DNA of 60,000 nt, taken from positions 55,191,369-55,251,368 of the forward strand of contig OX442314.1 in NCBI GenBank assembly GCA_949358305.1. The letters run 5' to 3'. The notes under the pieces are model-generated. The model ran no database searches. It was not told where the DNA came from and saw nothing but the letters and a program-made list of their open reading frames with translations. The stretch is from Strigamia acuminata (Eukaryota; Arthropoda; Chilopoda; Geophilomorpha; Linotaeniidae). Shown piece after piece: positions 34,392 to 44,885 of the stretch. A program made the position numbers and the translations under genes. Each line of letters begins with the position of its first letter. Positions within the stretch are counted from its first letter, which is position 1.

Positions 34392-37270
34392 AGAAGCTCG
34401 CCGATTGATTTCATCGATTTTTCGAACTCCTCAATGATCTTGTCTTTGCTCGATTTCCTATCAGGACATTCTTTAGCCCAATGTCCCAATTTTTTACAAA
34501 TATTACACGGGTCAGTAGCAGGCGATTTCGCGACTTTTGGCGAAGGCGAACTTGAACGTTTGGCTTCGTCCTTTTTAGGGGTCGGCGACTTCGATCTACT
34601 GAGCGCGTCTGTCTTTGGTGAACCAAAAGTAACGTTTTTAGGCGCCATCTTTGGTCCAAATTTTCGAGCTACTGCGTTATTACGGGCTAATAAAGCAGCT
34701 GCAGCCTCGCTTTCTGGTTCCGAGTCAGATTTCTCTGGTTCAGAAGCAGTTTCCATTTCTGTCACTTCGGCTAAGTGAGCTTTAGGGGTTGGATGTGGAT
34801 TTTTCCCATCCGATCCCTTTTTAGATTCCTTAGCAGTCTCTGCCAAAAAATCTCCTCGTTTTGGGGGTTGCAAAAGAGGGGTGTTAGCAAAACGTGTGTC
34901 TTTTGCTAATTCCTTTCTCCGTTGCTGTCGCTTAGCGTACGCAACTTTTTCATCAGCTGGTAGATAAGCTTTATAATTTTCGTCAATCCTTATTTGATTG
35001 GCTCGCATAAATTTGGCTAATTCAGCGAAACCACCCGGATAAGGTGCTCGTACTGAAAGTAGAACATTTTTTGAATAATCTGTCAATCCACGTCGGAATT
35101 GACGATCAATGGCTGCATCTCCCATTGTATAAGGGAGAGTGACCAATAAATCCTCAGTCCTTCTTAAATAAGAGCGAAGACTTTCGCCTTTATTTTGAGA
35201 AAGATTATCCCACATTTGTAGTAAGTCTTCACTTGACTCCCCATATTCAGTCATGAATTCCTCTACAAAGTGATTCCAGTTTTGAAATTGTTTAGAATAA
35301 AACCATTTCTCAGCTCGATCTATAAGAGCTTTTGGTACTACTCTTTTCAAAGCAGTGTGACATGCAATGCCATTCAACCTTGAAATTCGTAACACTTCAT
35401 CTAAAAGAGTGGATCCAGCTTCCCATTCTCCATCGAATAAAGCGGGTTTGATGTGATCCCATCTAATAGTTCTTTCATCAACTAGATCGTGAGTCCAGTT
35501 GTTGGCAGTATATTGTGCAATTTTTTGTCGTAATGCAATATCAGCATTATCGGCAGTAGCGTCAGATCGATCGGAAGATCGACGATCAGCTAATAATCGA
35601 TCAATTTCTTCAGCAGTGTAATAATGTGTATTACGCCGAGAAGAATGGCCTCGATGTCGACGTCGATGAGATCGATGTCGATTATCGCGTTCTTGTTGCG
35701 CATTCACATCAGAATCCGACCTTGAATCAGATTGTGAATTTGAAGGCGTGTTAAAATGTGGTGTTTCAGGTGGGTCGGGTGGGTCGCCGTCATCGTCGGG
35801 CGGTCGACGTCCACCTCCAGGTGGTCCATCTCCATGTCCATCTGGATTTCCTCCATCTGGTGGATTTCTTCTATACTGACCCCCACCTGGCGGGCTTTCA
35901 TGTCCGTCCGGCGGTTCGCGTGTTGGATTGGTGTCTCGTCGACTTCTTTTTGACGAGTCTTGCTGTTGAGTCAGTGGTATCGTTCGAGTAACATGAATAC
36001 CAGTTTCATGCCGTCTATTTCGATCGTCTACTATCCCCAACAGTCGGTCACTGTTGTGAAAAATAGGGTTTCGATTACCAGGGAGCGGATTGCGATCAGC
36101 TCTCCGTTCCTCAGAATCTGAAGGACGTTTTCTTTTTGAGCGATGGCGACGACGCGAACGTTGGTCGTCATCACTCGATAATCCAGATTGGCTACTTAAC
36201 TCTGAAACAACAGAAATTGTTATTGTTTCGGGAGTCAAAATAGGGACAGTTGGCGCAGCCATTTCTGGTTGCACCAATTGGTCAGTATAATTTCTTGCTT
36301 GCAAACGGTCTTTCATTTCTGCAAGCTCTTCTTGAGCGCGTAACAAATCAGCTCGGAGAATTTCATTCTCGTTTATTTGATTTTGCGATTCTGGTTGTAA
36401 TCGCTTAGCAGGGCCGCTAGACTTGACTTGTCCGCTCGTACTGGGTTGATCCAGCGAGTGGAAAATCTCGTCTTCACGCTTAGCTATTTTGCTTTCGCGA
36501 GTACGCTGTGTTTTAGCACGTGTGTCTAATTCAGCAGCATATCTCACTAGTTGATTATGATTGCGTTGGTAGTGGTCTGCCAAATCAATCAATTCTTTAT
36601 TTTTCTGCTCCAGCTTACTTTTGGTAAGCTCGAGCTGTCTTCGCGCCTCTTGGTGTGAGCGAATTGAAAGTTCATTTCTAGTATTCATTTTAGAAAGATC
36701 TTCCACTTCACCTTTTAATCTGTATTCTCTAGCTTTTTGGGCTAGAAATTCCTCATTTTGTCGATTGAGTTCCATGTGTTGAAGCTCAACCTCCGCTTTT
36801 TGTTGTTGAAGCTCAGCTTCTTTTCGTTCCATTTCAAATTGTAAATTTGAAACGGCTCGGTCAGTGTGAAGTCGTATCATGGCGCGATGAATCTCTTCCA
36901 CCGTCATGTCGTCCGTTATTTGGGCGCCATCTTGGCGTGCTTGATTTCTCAAAGCATCCAACATGGTCATGCGAGGAGGTGATTCGTGAGACGATTCACT
37001 TTCCATTTCACGTAACGTATTTTCCACTTCCTCCAGTGGAAGTGGCGGGAGTTCTTGGTCGTTAGAACTCGCACTTGAAGCGCTTAATGCTCTAGCAACT
37101 TCATTTTCAGCATCCTTAAGTTGTTTCGGATCTGGAACTGGTGTTATTTCTTCAGAAATAATTTTCTCCATAAGCATTTCAGGCTCGAGAGCCGGCAAAA
37201 CCGTCGCTGCTCGTTTCTGAGTGCTTGGTCGACCTCGTTGTCGTTTTACAATTTGCATTGGCGTCGCCAT
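34379..37270 (-). CDS. gag: Gag polyprotein of element 2
   Basis: 963 residues, ATG at 37270 soon after the primer site. An AT-hook-like KRQRGRPST lies at about 9-17. The acidic N-terminal region is followed by a long Glu/Gln/Arg-rich coiled-coil region (about 130-270, including a QQQKAEVELQHMELNRQ heptad pattern). A His/Arg/Gly/Pro-rich disordered part follows (about 390-560, with PPGGG and RHRSHRRRHRG repeats). The capsid region (about 602-770) starts IRWDHIKPALFDGEW, matching element 1, and one zinc knuckle CNICKKLGHWAKEC lies at about 921-934. The layout is the same as element 1 Gag. It forms the particle and binds RNA; the frameshift into pol occurs two codons before its stop. Confidence 0.92.
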   Translation of the reverse strand: MATPMQIVKRQRGRPSTQKRAATVLPALEPEMLMEKIISEEITPVPDPKQLKDAENEVARALSASSASSNDQELPPLPLEEVENTLREMESESSHESPPRMTMLDALRNQARQDGAQITDDMTVEEIHRAMIRLHTDRAVSNLQFEMERKEAELQQQKAEVELQHMELNRQNEEFLAQKAREYRLKGEVEDLSKMNTRNELSIRSHQEARRQLELTKSKLEQKNKELIDLADHYQRNHNQLVRYAAELDTRAKTQRTRESKIAKREDEIFHSLDQPSTSGQVKSSGPAKRLQPESQNQINENEILRADLLRAQEELAEMKDRLQARNYTDQLVQPEMAAPTVPILTPETITISVVSELSSQSGLSSDDDQRSRRRHRSKRKRPSDSEERRADRNPLPGNRNPIFHNSDRLLGIVDDRNRRHETGIHVTRTIPLTQQQDSSKRSRRDTNPTREPPDGHESPPGGGQYRRNPPDGGNPDGHGDGPPGGGRRPPDDDGDPPDPPETPHFNTPSNSQSDSRSDSDVNAQQERDNRHRSHRRRHRGHSSRRNTHYYTAEEIDRLLADRRSSDRSDATADNADIALRQKIAQYTANNWTHDLVDERTIRWDHIKPALFDGEWEAGSTLLDEVLRISRLNGIACHTALKRVVPKALIDRAEKWFYSKQFQNWNHFVEEFMTEYGESSEDLLQMWDNLSQNKGESLRSYLRRTEDLLVTLPYTMGDAAIDRQFRRGLTDYSKNVLLSVRAPYPGGFAELAKFMRANQIRIDENYKAYLPADEKVAYAKRQQRRKELAKDTRFANTPLLQPPKRGDFLAETAKESKKGSDGKNPHPTPKAHLAEVTEMETASEPEKSDSEPESEAAAALLARNNAVARKFGPKMAPKNVTFGSPKTDALSRSKSPTPKKDEAKRSSSPSPKVAKSPATDPCNICKKLGHWAKECPDRKSSKDKIIEEFEKSMKSIGELLKNL

Positions 37271-37342
37271 TTTGTCAAATTGAAAAAGAACAATGGAAAT
37301 AAAGGATTTTTTCGCAAAAATCGGATTTTAATAATCAAAACA

Positions 37343-37360
37343 ATCCCGGACGGGCCCCCA
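37343..37360 (-). other. Primer-binding site, tRNA-Pro type, element 2
   Basis: The minus strand reads TGGGGGCCCGTCCGGGAT, 2 nt from the LTR, identical over 18 nt to the site of element 1. Confidence 0.85.
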
Positions 37361-37362
37361 AG

Positions 37363-38440
37363 TGCGGCGATCCGGGTTTTTACTTATTAAATTATATTAA
37401 TTTAATAAGCAATCGTCGGTGAGATGCCGTACAGGACTTCTACTCTGTGGCCAAATGGTTGTCTAGGGGAATGATTTTACACAGAGTAAAGGAAAAATTA
37501 GATTGTTTTAATCGTTTTAAATACACCCGAATATAATGCGAAATAATAAGTGTAATGACTGGGTCGATCTGGTTTCTCTTCGTACTTGGACACTCACAGT
37601 TGACCGTTGGCTCCAAAATGGCGTCGATGGCGTCGTGTGAGCGCGGGATTTTAGCGGAGTAAACTCGACGCTAAAATACTTTGCTAAAATATACTAAAAA
37701 TCCTCGCGGAGCAAGCTCAACACGAGAATACGTCTTGCACACAGCGATTTGATTATTACGGAGCAAGCTCGACGTAACAATCCGTCTTAACACAATTCGC
37801 CTTGTGGAGTTAAACTCGACACAAAGCCTTCAAACTAACAGAGTAAACTCGATGTTAGTTTCACACACAGAAATGGCTTAAATTACTCGTAGTAATTCAA
37901 GCTAGAAAGTTGCTATTCCGTACAGTGGGTACAGACCAGCGATGAAACTCAATTCGTCCAAGAATCACAGATCACACTTTGCAGTTTTGGCAGAAGTTTG
38001 ACACGGTTGTGAACAGTTTGGAGGTGGAATCAAGAGTGCGGGAAGAGTGGGCCAAAACCGTTTGGCTCACTTCTAAATCTGCTCAGAAAAGCTGCGCAGA
38101 TGACGAGTTGCATGAAGATCACACACGGCCGCCTTCGGGTCGTGTGCAACAATCGAGCCGGGCACGCGCGAGGGGAAGGGATGCTCCGCCCAGGCACACG
38201 CCTAGCAGCATCATCAAAGCAATGCACGCTGCAGCGCGATTGGTTGACGCTGTTGCTGGGCCAAAACTTGCTGCAAAACACAATATTATTTGGGTAATAT
38301 TGTGTCTTGTTTTATATTTTATTAATGTATGTTTTATTTCAATTTACATTGAAACAAAACATATAAGTTTGTTGAATATGTTTATAAGACAATTTGGAAA
38401 TATGGTGCGCACTCAAATAGGAATATTTGAGGTCACCACA
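37363..38440 (-). repeat. 5' LTR of element 2
   Basis: 1078 bp, no difference from 25610-26687 found by eye, including the hairpin array (37648-37861). Followed by the ATAT duplication. Confidence 0.95.
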
Positions 38441-39000
38441 ATATTTATTATTTCTTTTTATTTTTAGATGTCAAAGTTGTAAATAAGAAATTCTGGCAGG
38501 AAAACAATTTTCCGTTTTGAAGTCCGTTGAAATAGAAGGAACCGCTTCAGCTGAGCTGACAGTAAAATGTCCCCGTCCCCGTCCTTGTGGAAAGAAAATA
38601 ATATTTCAAGTAATTTTTTAAGTTTATGTTTTAAAACTTTGTTTTAAATTTTAAATTTAAATTTTTTCAGAACGGAACAGTGCTAGATCCAGACTACAAG
38701 CCCCCTAAAAATGAGCCGAAAATGAAAGAAAGAAAATGGCATTATAAGCATAGAAGTCAATTTTTTTTCTTCATATTTTGATTTTAGCCAAATTAATATT
38801 TTTATTATTATTTATTATTGCAAATACTCGACCGTGAGGTACGTCAGTTATTTAAATACCCTCGGGCCTTTATCACAGCATGGTGCCATTATTACCCATA
38901 CAGTTGGACCATGCATTGTTGTTTTTCACAAGTGAACATGAACGTGAACGTTCGAACGAAGAAAAACGAACAAGAAAACGAACGAACAAGAACAAACAAG
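38441..39000 (+). other. AT-rich flank with a possible broken exon
   Basis: Two short protein-like stretches occur: VEIEGTASAELTVKCPRPRP (about 38527-38586) and, after TTTTTTCAG near 38671, NGTVLDPDYKPPKNEPK. They are not joined in an obvious frame and I do not recognise a family. No gene is claimed. Confidence 0.3.
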
Positions 39001-39650
39001 GAAAAATAAGATTTTTTAACATCGCACCAGATTTAACCATCATGAATGCCCTTATTACCAAAATCACATGGCTAATGGTAAATCTTAATGGATCATTTGG
39101 CGCTAGAACGCTTAAAAGCATTATTGGTGACCCCCCAACAGACCCCAACAGCCCCATCAACAGCCCACATCAATTCTTTACAAACCATGCTCAATACACG
39201 ACAATTTTTCTATCCTAGATTTTACTAACTCGAGCACAGAAGAAATGAATGATTTTTGCAAATGAACTGAAAATTGTACCAATTGACATGTGGAACAGAG
39301 GTTACAGTTTGTGTCGGCCAACAAAGTCAAGTGGTTATGAGGAGAAATATACTGAGAGCAATAACCCAGACTGTGATCAAAGTCAAAGGAGGTACTACAA
39401 AATGCTGGTTTTAACCTCTGTCCCAGGTATTATGATTTGTGTTTGCTCTGTCCCAAGTATTATGAATCCATTGAAAGATGCAAAAATTTTATTTTAATTT
39501 TCTTTCCAGATATTTTCTCCCAGTTTATGGCTGAACATTATGGCTATGACAATTTTTTCATTTCATTATTTTTTTGAACTTTATTTCGTAAATTAAATTT
39601 TGCAAATCTGATTTTGTGTTGGTGTTGACTTGTGTGTCGCACACAACGTC
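39000..39650 (+). repeat. Composite dispersed repeat, copy 5
   Basis: Carries the conserved start ATGAATGCCCTTATTACC (39042), the TCCCAGGTATTATGATTTG block (39421), GGCTGAACATTATGGCTATG (39528) and the GTGTTGACTTGTGTGTCGCA block. Here it runs directly into the Gag-like fragment at 39660, the longest such coding remnant in the window. Confidence 0.65.
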
Positions 39651-39659
39651 CCGTTTAAG

Positions 39660-39909
39660 CGAGTACGACCCAGACACCGACTGGGAACAGTAAGTGGAAC
39701 GGATGGAGTCCCTGTTTGACGTGGAAGCGATCGTGGACGACCAAATTAGAGTGGGGTTCCTCATCGCAAATTTTGGCTCAGAGAATGAAAATTTATTGTC
39801 CGACCAGTGTTCTCTGGCAAAACCCAAATCAAAGTCGTTTCTTGACCTGACAGAACTCATGACCAAACACACCAATCCCGTTAGTTTTGGGAGAGCTCTG
39901 TCGCTTTAG
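39660..39909 (+). pseudogene. Gag-like remnant of the composite repeat
   Basis: Reads EYDPDTDWEQ, a stop, then VERMESLFDVEAIVDDQIRV and GFLIANFG, P-K-S-K-S-F-L-D-L-T-E-L, TKHTNP. This resembles the start of Mag-type Gag capsid (W-x-x-Y/R-x-E-R-x-x-x-F, then a conserved D-D and F-L/I-x-x-x-G). The internal stop and early end make it non-functional. The same opening appears, truncated earlier, near 22800 and 46745. Confidence 0.5.
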
Positions 39910-40433
39910 AAACAGAAAACAGCAATGCACAGATTCCATTGCAGATTTTGCACGTGTTTTGTAGGCACTTTCAAAGAATTGCATCTTTGTCTTCTAATTT
40001 ATGTGATCGCTTCATTTCAAGCCTGAAACCCGACCTGATTAAGTCCACAATCAGAAGATTGGCGCTTAAACTTCGACAACCACTGGAGTCGTGCAGTGTT
40101 TCAGATTTTTGGTCGTCCTGTGTCATGGAGCCATACATGGCGCTCACAGTAGTATGTATCTTACTAATAACAAATTATGTTGAGGATGGTTGAAATGAAA
40201 GGTCAGTCATATTAGGCTAAGAACTAACAAGTGCTTTATTCGGGGTCAAGCTACAAGGTGGCGCTGGGGGTACAGCGCCTGAGGCAAAGATAACGTCACT
40301 ACACAAAACATGCAGTGAAGTCCGAACACAGCATCATTCCCCATTAATGGCACATTAATCAAATCACAAATACAATAATAGAATTCATTCACGATAGACA
40401 ATGTACCAATTCGATTAATAAAAACAAATACAC

Positions 40434-43400
40434 TTAATCACTGTTATTATATCCGTAAAATTGTGTCGGGTTGCGGATACGCTGAGGATGGCGGTACGGC
40501 ACAACAGGAGTATTGACGGGAACAGGAGGAGGTGTAGGAGCTGGAGAAGCATTACGAACGTTTGGGAGATTGGGTGAATTGGGAGGAGCAACTAGGACTT
40601 GCGGTTGTACAACTGGCGGTGTGTTACCGAGGTTTGAGTCGTCAATTATCAAAGGAAAATGTCCGCGATTCCCTCCCCCCTCCGGAGTTTGAGCGTGCAG
40701 AGTCTGGCGTTTTCGGAGCTGGTCCGCATGTCGGTTCCAAATTATGGCATTTCCGACGGCCACATCGTACGTGGTGGACGATGTCTTCTGCGATATTACT
40801 CCAGGAACCCATCTCGCGGCGTGCGAATAGTCGCGCGCGAACACCAATTCCCCAGGCTCGAAGGAACGGCGCGTTTCCACAGTTGTTGGTTCCGGCATTA
40901 AGCGGGGGTTCAACAAATGTAATCTGGTACGGACAGTTCGTTGTAGAAATGCCTCGGACGGCGTAGTCCGTGTAGAAACGTGCGGGGTCGAGCGATAGGC
41001 AATTAAAAATTGGTCAACGGCTTCTGAAATGCTCAAATTCAAATTTAGAAATTTTCCGACTTGATTTTTAAATGTCTTCACGAAGCCTTCCACTGCTCCG
41101 TTGGTAGCTGGGTGGAAAGGCGGTGAACGAGTTTGTCGGATGCCGTTCCGTGACAGGAAGTCAACAAATTCCGCTGAAGTGAATTGCGGCCCATTGTCGG
41201 AATGAACGTGGATCGGCAAGCCGTGACGTTTAAACCAACATTTTAAAACCGCAATTGTTGCTTTCGAGGTAGTGGCGGTCATCATACGAACTTCGCACCA
41301 CTTGGTGCGCGCATCCACAGCCAGCAGGAACATTTTGCCATGGAAGGGGCCGGCGAAATCGAGGTGGATTCGCCCCCAAATTTCGTCGGGAATGGGCCAA
41401 CGCAAGTCGGACGTCTTTGGCGGATCCGGGAGTGCGCGCTGGCACACGTCGCACGAACGCACCATCGACTCAATGTCACGGTCGATTGACGGCCACCAAA
41501 CTGTTGAGCGAGCGAGCGACTTGGTGCGAACGATTCCGAAATGTCCTGCATGCAACTCCGTCAGGACTGCACGGCGAAGCTGCTCTGGCACGACCAAACG
41601 CTCCGACAGGAACAAGAATGGTCCATGTGTGGAAAAGGCGGACCTGTGCTTATAAAAATTTATTAAGTCAGGTGTCTTTGATTTCCATTCGTCTTGGATG
41701 CACTGCAGAACTGCTTGCAATTGGGCGTCTGCGTCGTATGCTGCACGCACGGCTGCCTGCGATACCGGAAACTGCGAAAGAGAAACGGAAAATATTTCGT
41801 TAACGTGCATATCGAGGTCTTCTCGACCGTCGACTACGGGTTGAGGATTGCGAGACAATCCGTCTGCAATTTGGTTGTCGACAGCAGGCACATGCTCGAT
41901 AGCATAATCGTAGGCACTCAGGAAAATTGCCCACCGGTGCAGGCGAGCGGCGACAATTTGATTGCATCCTTTCTTCTCTCCGAAAATGGCCACCAGCGGT
42001 TTGTGGTCAGTTCGTAAAATGAATTTTCTCCCAAACAGGTGGTGATGGAAGCGGCGAACGCCATAAACGATCGCAAGTCCTTCGCGGTCGATTTGCGCAT
42101 AATTTTTCTGCGCGCTGGACAAGAGGGAACTGGCAAAGGCAATTGGACGATGGATTCCATTTTCTACGTGGGAAATAAAGGCGCCCACACCGACCGGCGA
42201 GGCATCAACGGTCAGATAAAGTTGCTTCTTCGCGTCGTAGTGTGCCAGCGCTGAATCGACAGTTACTGCAGCCTTGACCTTCGTCCAGGCCTTGTGTTGT
42301 TCCTGTCCCCATGTCCACGGCGTATCGTCGCGCGTGAGGCGGTAAAGCGGCTCTAATAAAGTGGATAAATTATTAATAAATTTGCCATAATAGTTTATGA
42401 GCCCCAGGAACGATTTGAGCGATAAAACGTCGGTTGGCTGCATGGCGTTGCGTAGTGGAGCCAATTTTGAGTCCACTGGCGTGATTCCTAGCTTGGAAAT
42501 GTTCAGCCCCAAAAACTGCACACAAGCACGCAAAAACTTGCACTTTTTCCTATTTAATGTTAAATTGGCTTTGTTAAATGCACCCAATAATTGATCCAGG
42601 TTGCATAAGTGCGTTGCGTTTGTTGCACCGGTCACGGCCGAATCATCAATGAACGGCTGCGTACTCTCGACTTTGGCTGTTAATTTGTCCATCTCGCGTT
42701 GGAAGATTGCCGGCGCGCTGGATATCCCGTAAAAAAGTCTATTTACTGTGAAGAGACCCAAGTGGGTATTAATTGTGCACACCAATTTACTCTCTGCATC
42801 CAACTCCAGCTGGTTGTAGGCGTGATTCATATCAAGAGTAGAATACGTCTCACCGCCCGACAACTTCGCTGCAACATCTTCAAACAGAGGTAAAGGGTAA
42901 GAGTTGGGGAGAACCGCCTTATTTATGGTTCTATTATAGCATCCCGCTATCTTTAACGTGCCATCTGATTTAAGGACATGCATAATAGGTGTCGCCCATT
43001 TAGAAGAAGCGACAGGAGTTATGATACCTAAATCCTGCAGTCTGCGCAGCTCTTCCTCCAGTCGTGGCTTCATCGCGAGTGGAACTGGGTAATTCTTCAA
43101 AAATATCGGTTGCACGGCCGGATCGATATCGATGTGGACCTTGTGCACGTTGTAGCATCCGATTTCATCGCGAAAAACGTTGGCATGACGTTCCAAAATC
43201 TCGTCCAATCTGTTGGACGACGGTGTATCGAGCTTCTCGGGCGTTGGCGTCGATGTGGACAACGAAAATACTTCTGCGCCCACCAGGTCGCCAGTTTTCG
43301 ACAGCAAACCAAATGCTTCGAGCCAGTCGCGGCCAAGAAGTGGGACGGGGCCGTGAGTCGCCACGCACAACGGCAAACGAAAATCGCGATCACGATGACG

Positions 43401-44492
43401 AACCGGAACTTCGCAAACCCCTTCCATTCGGAGTGTTGTGCCGCCATACGTATTCATCTGGATCGGAAGGGGCTGCAATGGAAAATTTGAAAAATATTTA
43501 GTGTAAGTTTCGAGATTTATAAATGTAGCGCCTGCTCCCGTGTCCATTTCCATTAGGAGATTGACATTAGCAATTTTAATGGCCAAAATAATTGGTTGTG
43601 TGGCTTTAATGCCAATCGCGTTGACGGTCGTCGTCAAATCCGGCTCGACAGCGTAGTACGTGAGGTGTTGTGGCATCTCGACTGCATGGACCGGAGCTGG
43701 TGACTTCAAGACCGACCGGCAAACTGGTTTGATGTGGCCAGTTTTTCCGCATCCGTGGCACGTGGCATCGCGAAAACGGCACGCTTCACGCGTGTGCGAC
43801 TTACTGCCGCAAGCAGAACACGCCGACGCATTTCCTTTCGAGTTGGATGGTTGGCGGACTGCTTGAGATGAGGTAGTGCCCCTCGAGGAGCGTTTTCTAC
43901 CCTTAAACGCATCGTGACGTGGCCTGGAGTCGTGTTGGAGTTTGTGCACCGGCAGCGCCGACGCATTTTGCGTCGCGATCGTCGAAAATTCCTTTTGCGA
44001 CACTTCAGCAGCGGCAGCGAACTCGACCGCGTCGTCGAACGTCAAATCTTTTTTTAACGTGAGCGCCTGTTGCACTTGCTCATTCTGGAGGCCACAAAGA
44101 AAGCGATTTCTCAATTCGTTGGTTTTATCGGCGAACTCACAGTTTTGGGCCAGGTCCTGAAGAGCGAGAGAATACTCCAGCACGGTTTCATTCGGCAGTC
44201 GATCACGGCGGTGAAAACGGCGAATTTCTCCCAGCACGAGCGGCTTCGCGCGTGCATTTTTCTGCATCAAGGCCACAAGGTCCGCGTACTTCAATTCAGC
44301 AGCTTCCTTCGGCGCCGCGAGCGTGTCCAGCTGCTTGAAGGTCGGCATGCCGACGTACGACAAGAGCGTATGGACCTTCTCCTGGTCATCGACGATCTTA
44401 TTGCAAGCAAAAATACTTGTCATACGCTTGCAATACAGGCCCCAATCCTCTGTTGGATCGTATTCCCGCGGTGTCCCTTTTAGAGCTGACAT
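40434..44492 (-). CDS. Gag-Pol polyprotein of element 3 (Mag clade)
   Basis: 1352 residues in a single frame, ATG at 44492 (MSALKGTPREYDPTEDWGLY). The Gag capsid reaches about residue 190. Two zinc knuckles, CSACGSKSHTREAC and CHGCGKTGHIKPVC, lie near 225-260. Aspartic protease MEMDTGAGATFI lies near 310. The RT has TLDMNHAYNQLEL and the box FIDDSAVTG (F-I-D-D in place of Y-x-D-D). RNase H has TVDASPVGVGAF and RTDHKPL. Integrase has an H-x3-H, C-x2-C region, HLDFAGP, SDNGPQF and AVEGFVK, giving the D, D, E triad. The tail is Pro-rich, ending NPTQFYGYNNSD. One-frame Gag-Pol and tRNA-Ser-type priming fit the Mag clade (proteins often labelled K02A2.6-like in databases). No defects seen. Confidence 0.93.
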   Translation of the reverse strand: MSALKGTPREYDPTEDWGLYCKRMTSIFACNKIVDDQEKVHTLLSYVGMPTFKQLDTLAAPKEAAELKYADLVALMQKNARAKPLVLGEIRRFHRRDRLPNETVLEYSLALQDLAQNCEFADKTNELRNRFLCGLQNEQVQQALTLKKDLTFDDAVEFAAAAEVSQKEFSTIATQNASALPVHKLQHDSRPRHDAFKGRKRSSRGTTSSQAVRQPSNSKGNASACSACGSKSHTREACRFRDATCHGCGKTGHIKPVCRSVLKSPAPVHAVEMPQHLTYYAVEPDLTTTVNAIGIKATQPIILAIKIANVNLLMEMDTGAGATFINLETYTKYFSNFPLQPLPIQMNTYGGTTLRMEGVCEVPVRHRDRDFRLPLCVATHGPVPLLGRDWLEAFGLLSKTGDLVGAEVFSLSTSTPTPEKLDTPSSNRLDEILERHANVFRDEIGCYNVHKVHIDIDPAVQPIFLKNYPVPLAMKPRLEEELRRLQDLGIITPVASSKWATPIMHVLKSDGTLKIAGCYNRTINKAVLPNSYPLPLFEDVAAKLSGGETYSTLDMNHAYNQLELDAESKLVCTINTHLGLFTVNRLFYGISSAPAIFQREMDKLTAKVESTQPFIDDSAVTGATNATHLCNLDQLLGAFNKANLTLNRKKCKFLRACVQFLGLNISKLGITPVDSKLAPLRNAMQPTDVLSLKSFLGLINYYGKFINNLSTLLEPLYRLTRDDTPWTWGQEQHKAWTKVKAAVTVDSALAHYDAKKQLYLTVDASPVGVGAFISHVENGIHRPIAFASSLLSSAQKNYAQIDREGLAIVYGVRRFHHHLFGRKFILRTDHKPLVAIFGEKKGCNQIVAARLHRWAIFLSAYDYAIEHVPAVDNQIADGLSRNPQPVVDGREDLDMHVNEIFSVSLSQFPVSQAAVRAAYDADAQLQAVLQCIQDEWKSKTPDLINFYKHRSAFSTHGPFLFLSERLVVPEQLRRAVLTELHAGHFGIVRTKSLARSTVWWPSIDRDIESMVRSCDVCQRALPDPPKTSDLRWPIPDEIWGRIHLDFAGPFHGKMFLLAVDARTKWCEVRMMTATTSKATIAVLKCWFKRHGLPIHVHSDNGPQFTSAEFVDFLSRNGIRQTRSPPFHPATNGAVEGFVKTFKNQVGKFLNLNLSISEAVDQFLIAYRSTPHVSTRTTPSEAFLQRTVRTRLHLLNPRLMPEPTTVETRRSFEPGELVFARDYSHAARWVPGVISQKTSSTTYDVAVGNAIIWNRHADQLRKRQTLHAQTPEGGGNRGHFPLIIDDSNLGNTPPVVQPQVLVAPPNSPNLPNVRNASPAPTPPPVPVNTPVVPYRHPQRIRNPTQFYGYNNSD

Positions 44493-44667
44493 ATTGATGG
44501 CAAAAGTCGGCGTTGAGTACGAAAACGCGAGGAAAACGTGACAATGGAACGTAGGCCTAACGTCGGGACGGCGTGGTCAGCAACGGGCCGAAAAAGTGGT
44601 CAAAAAGTTCGAAAAACACGAAAAAACTTGCGTCGCTACTGGATTCATTAGTTGAACGTGGATTTCG

Positions 44668-44685
44668 GATCCTATCTCGTCGCCA
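44668..44685 (-). other. Primer-binding site of element 3, tRNA-Ser type
   Basis: The minus strand reads TGGCGACGAGATAGGATC. The first ten nucleotides match the complement of a tRNA-Ser(GCU) 3' end (TGGCGACGAGGATGGG from memory of that tRNA); the rest is similar. The same site is present in element 4. Confidence 0.6.
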
Positions 44686-44885
44686 ATTAGTATGTATCTT
44701 ACTAATAACAAATTATGTTGAGGATGGTTGAAATGAAAGGTCAGTCATATTAGGCTAAGAACTAACAAGTGCTTTATTCGGGGTCAAGCTACAAGGTGGC
44801 GCTGGGGGTACAGCGCCTGAGGCAAAGATAACGTCACTACACAAAACATGCAGTGAAGTCCGAACACAGCACACAGTGTACTTTA

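Larger units (their letters stand above)
25610..38440 (-). mobile_element. Complete Ty3/Gypsy LTR retrotransposon with spliced ORF3 (element 2)
   Basis: 12,831 bp between 4-bp duplications ATAT (25606-25609 and 38441-38444). LTRs are 1078 bp and appear identical by eye. On the minus strand they start TGTGGTGACC, like element 1, and end GATCGCCGCA. Order on the minus strand: LTR, tRNA-Pro-type primer site, gag, -1 frameshift, pol, two-exon ORF3, purine tract, LTR. All frames are open. Same lineage as element 1 but clearly divergent: LTR bodies do not align outside the ends and proteins are only moderately alike. gag and pol are AT-rich here, whereas ORF3 is GC-rich. Confidence 0.95.
40150..44871 (-). 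mobile_element. Intact Mag-type Ty3/Gypsy element (element 3)
   Basis: 4,722 bp with two LTRs of 184 bp (40150-40333 and 44688-44871) that I find identical, flanked by 5-bp duplications CACAG (40145-40149 and 44872-44876). On the minus strand the LTR starts TGCTGTGTTCGG and contains GAATAAAGCAC as poly(A) signal. One gag-pol frame lies inside. Primer site 2 nt inside the LTR; a TTAATGGGGAATGA purine tract abuts the 3' LTR. The insertion lies within the hAT transposase fossil. It looks recent and complete. Confidence 0.95.
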
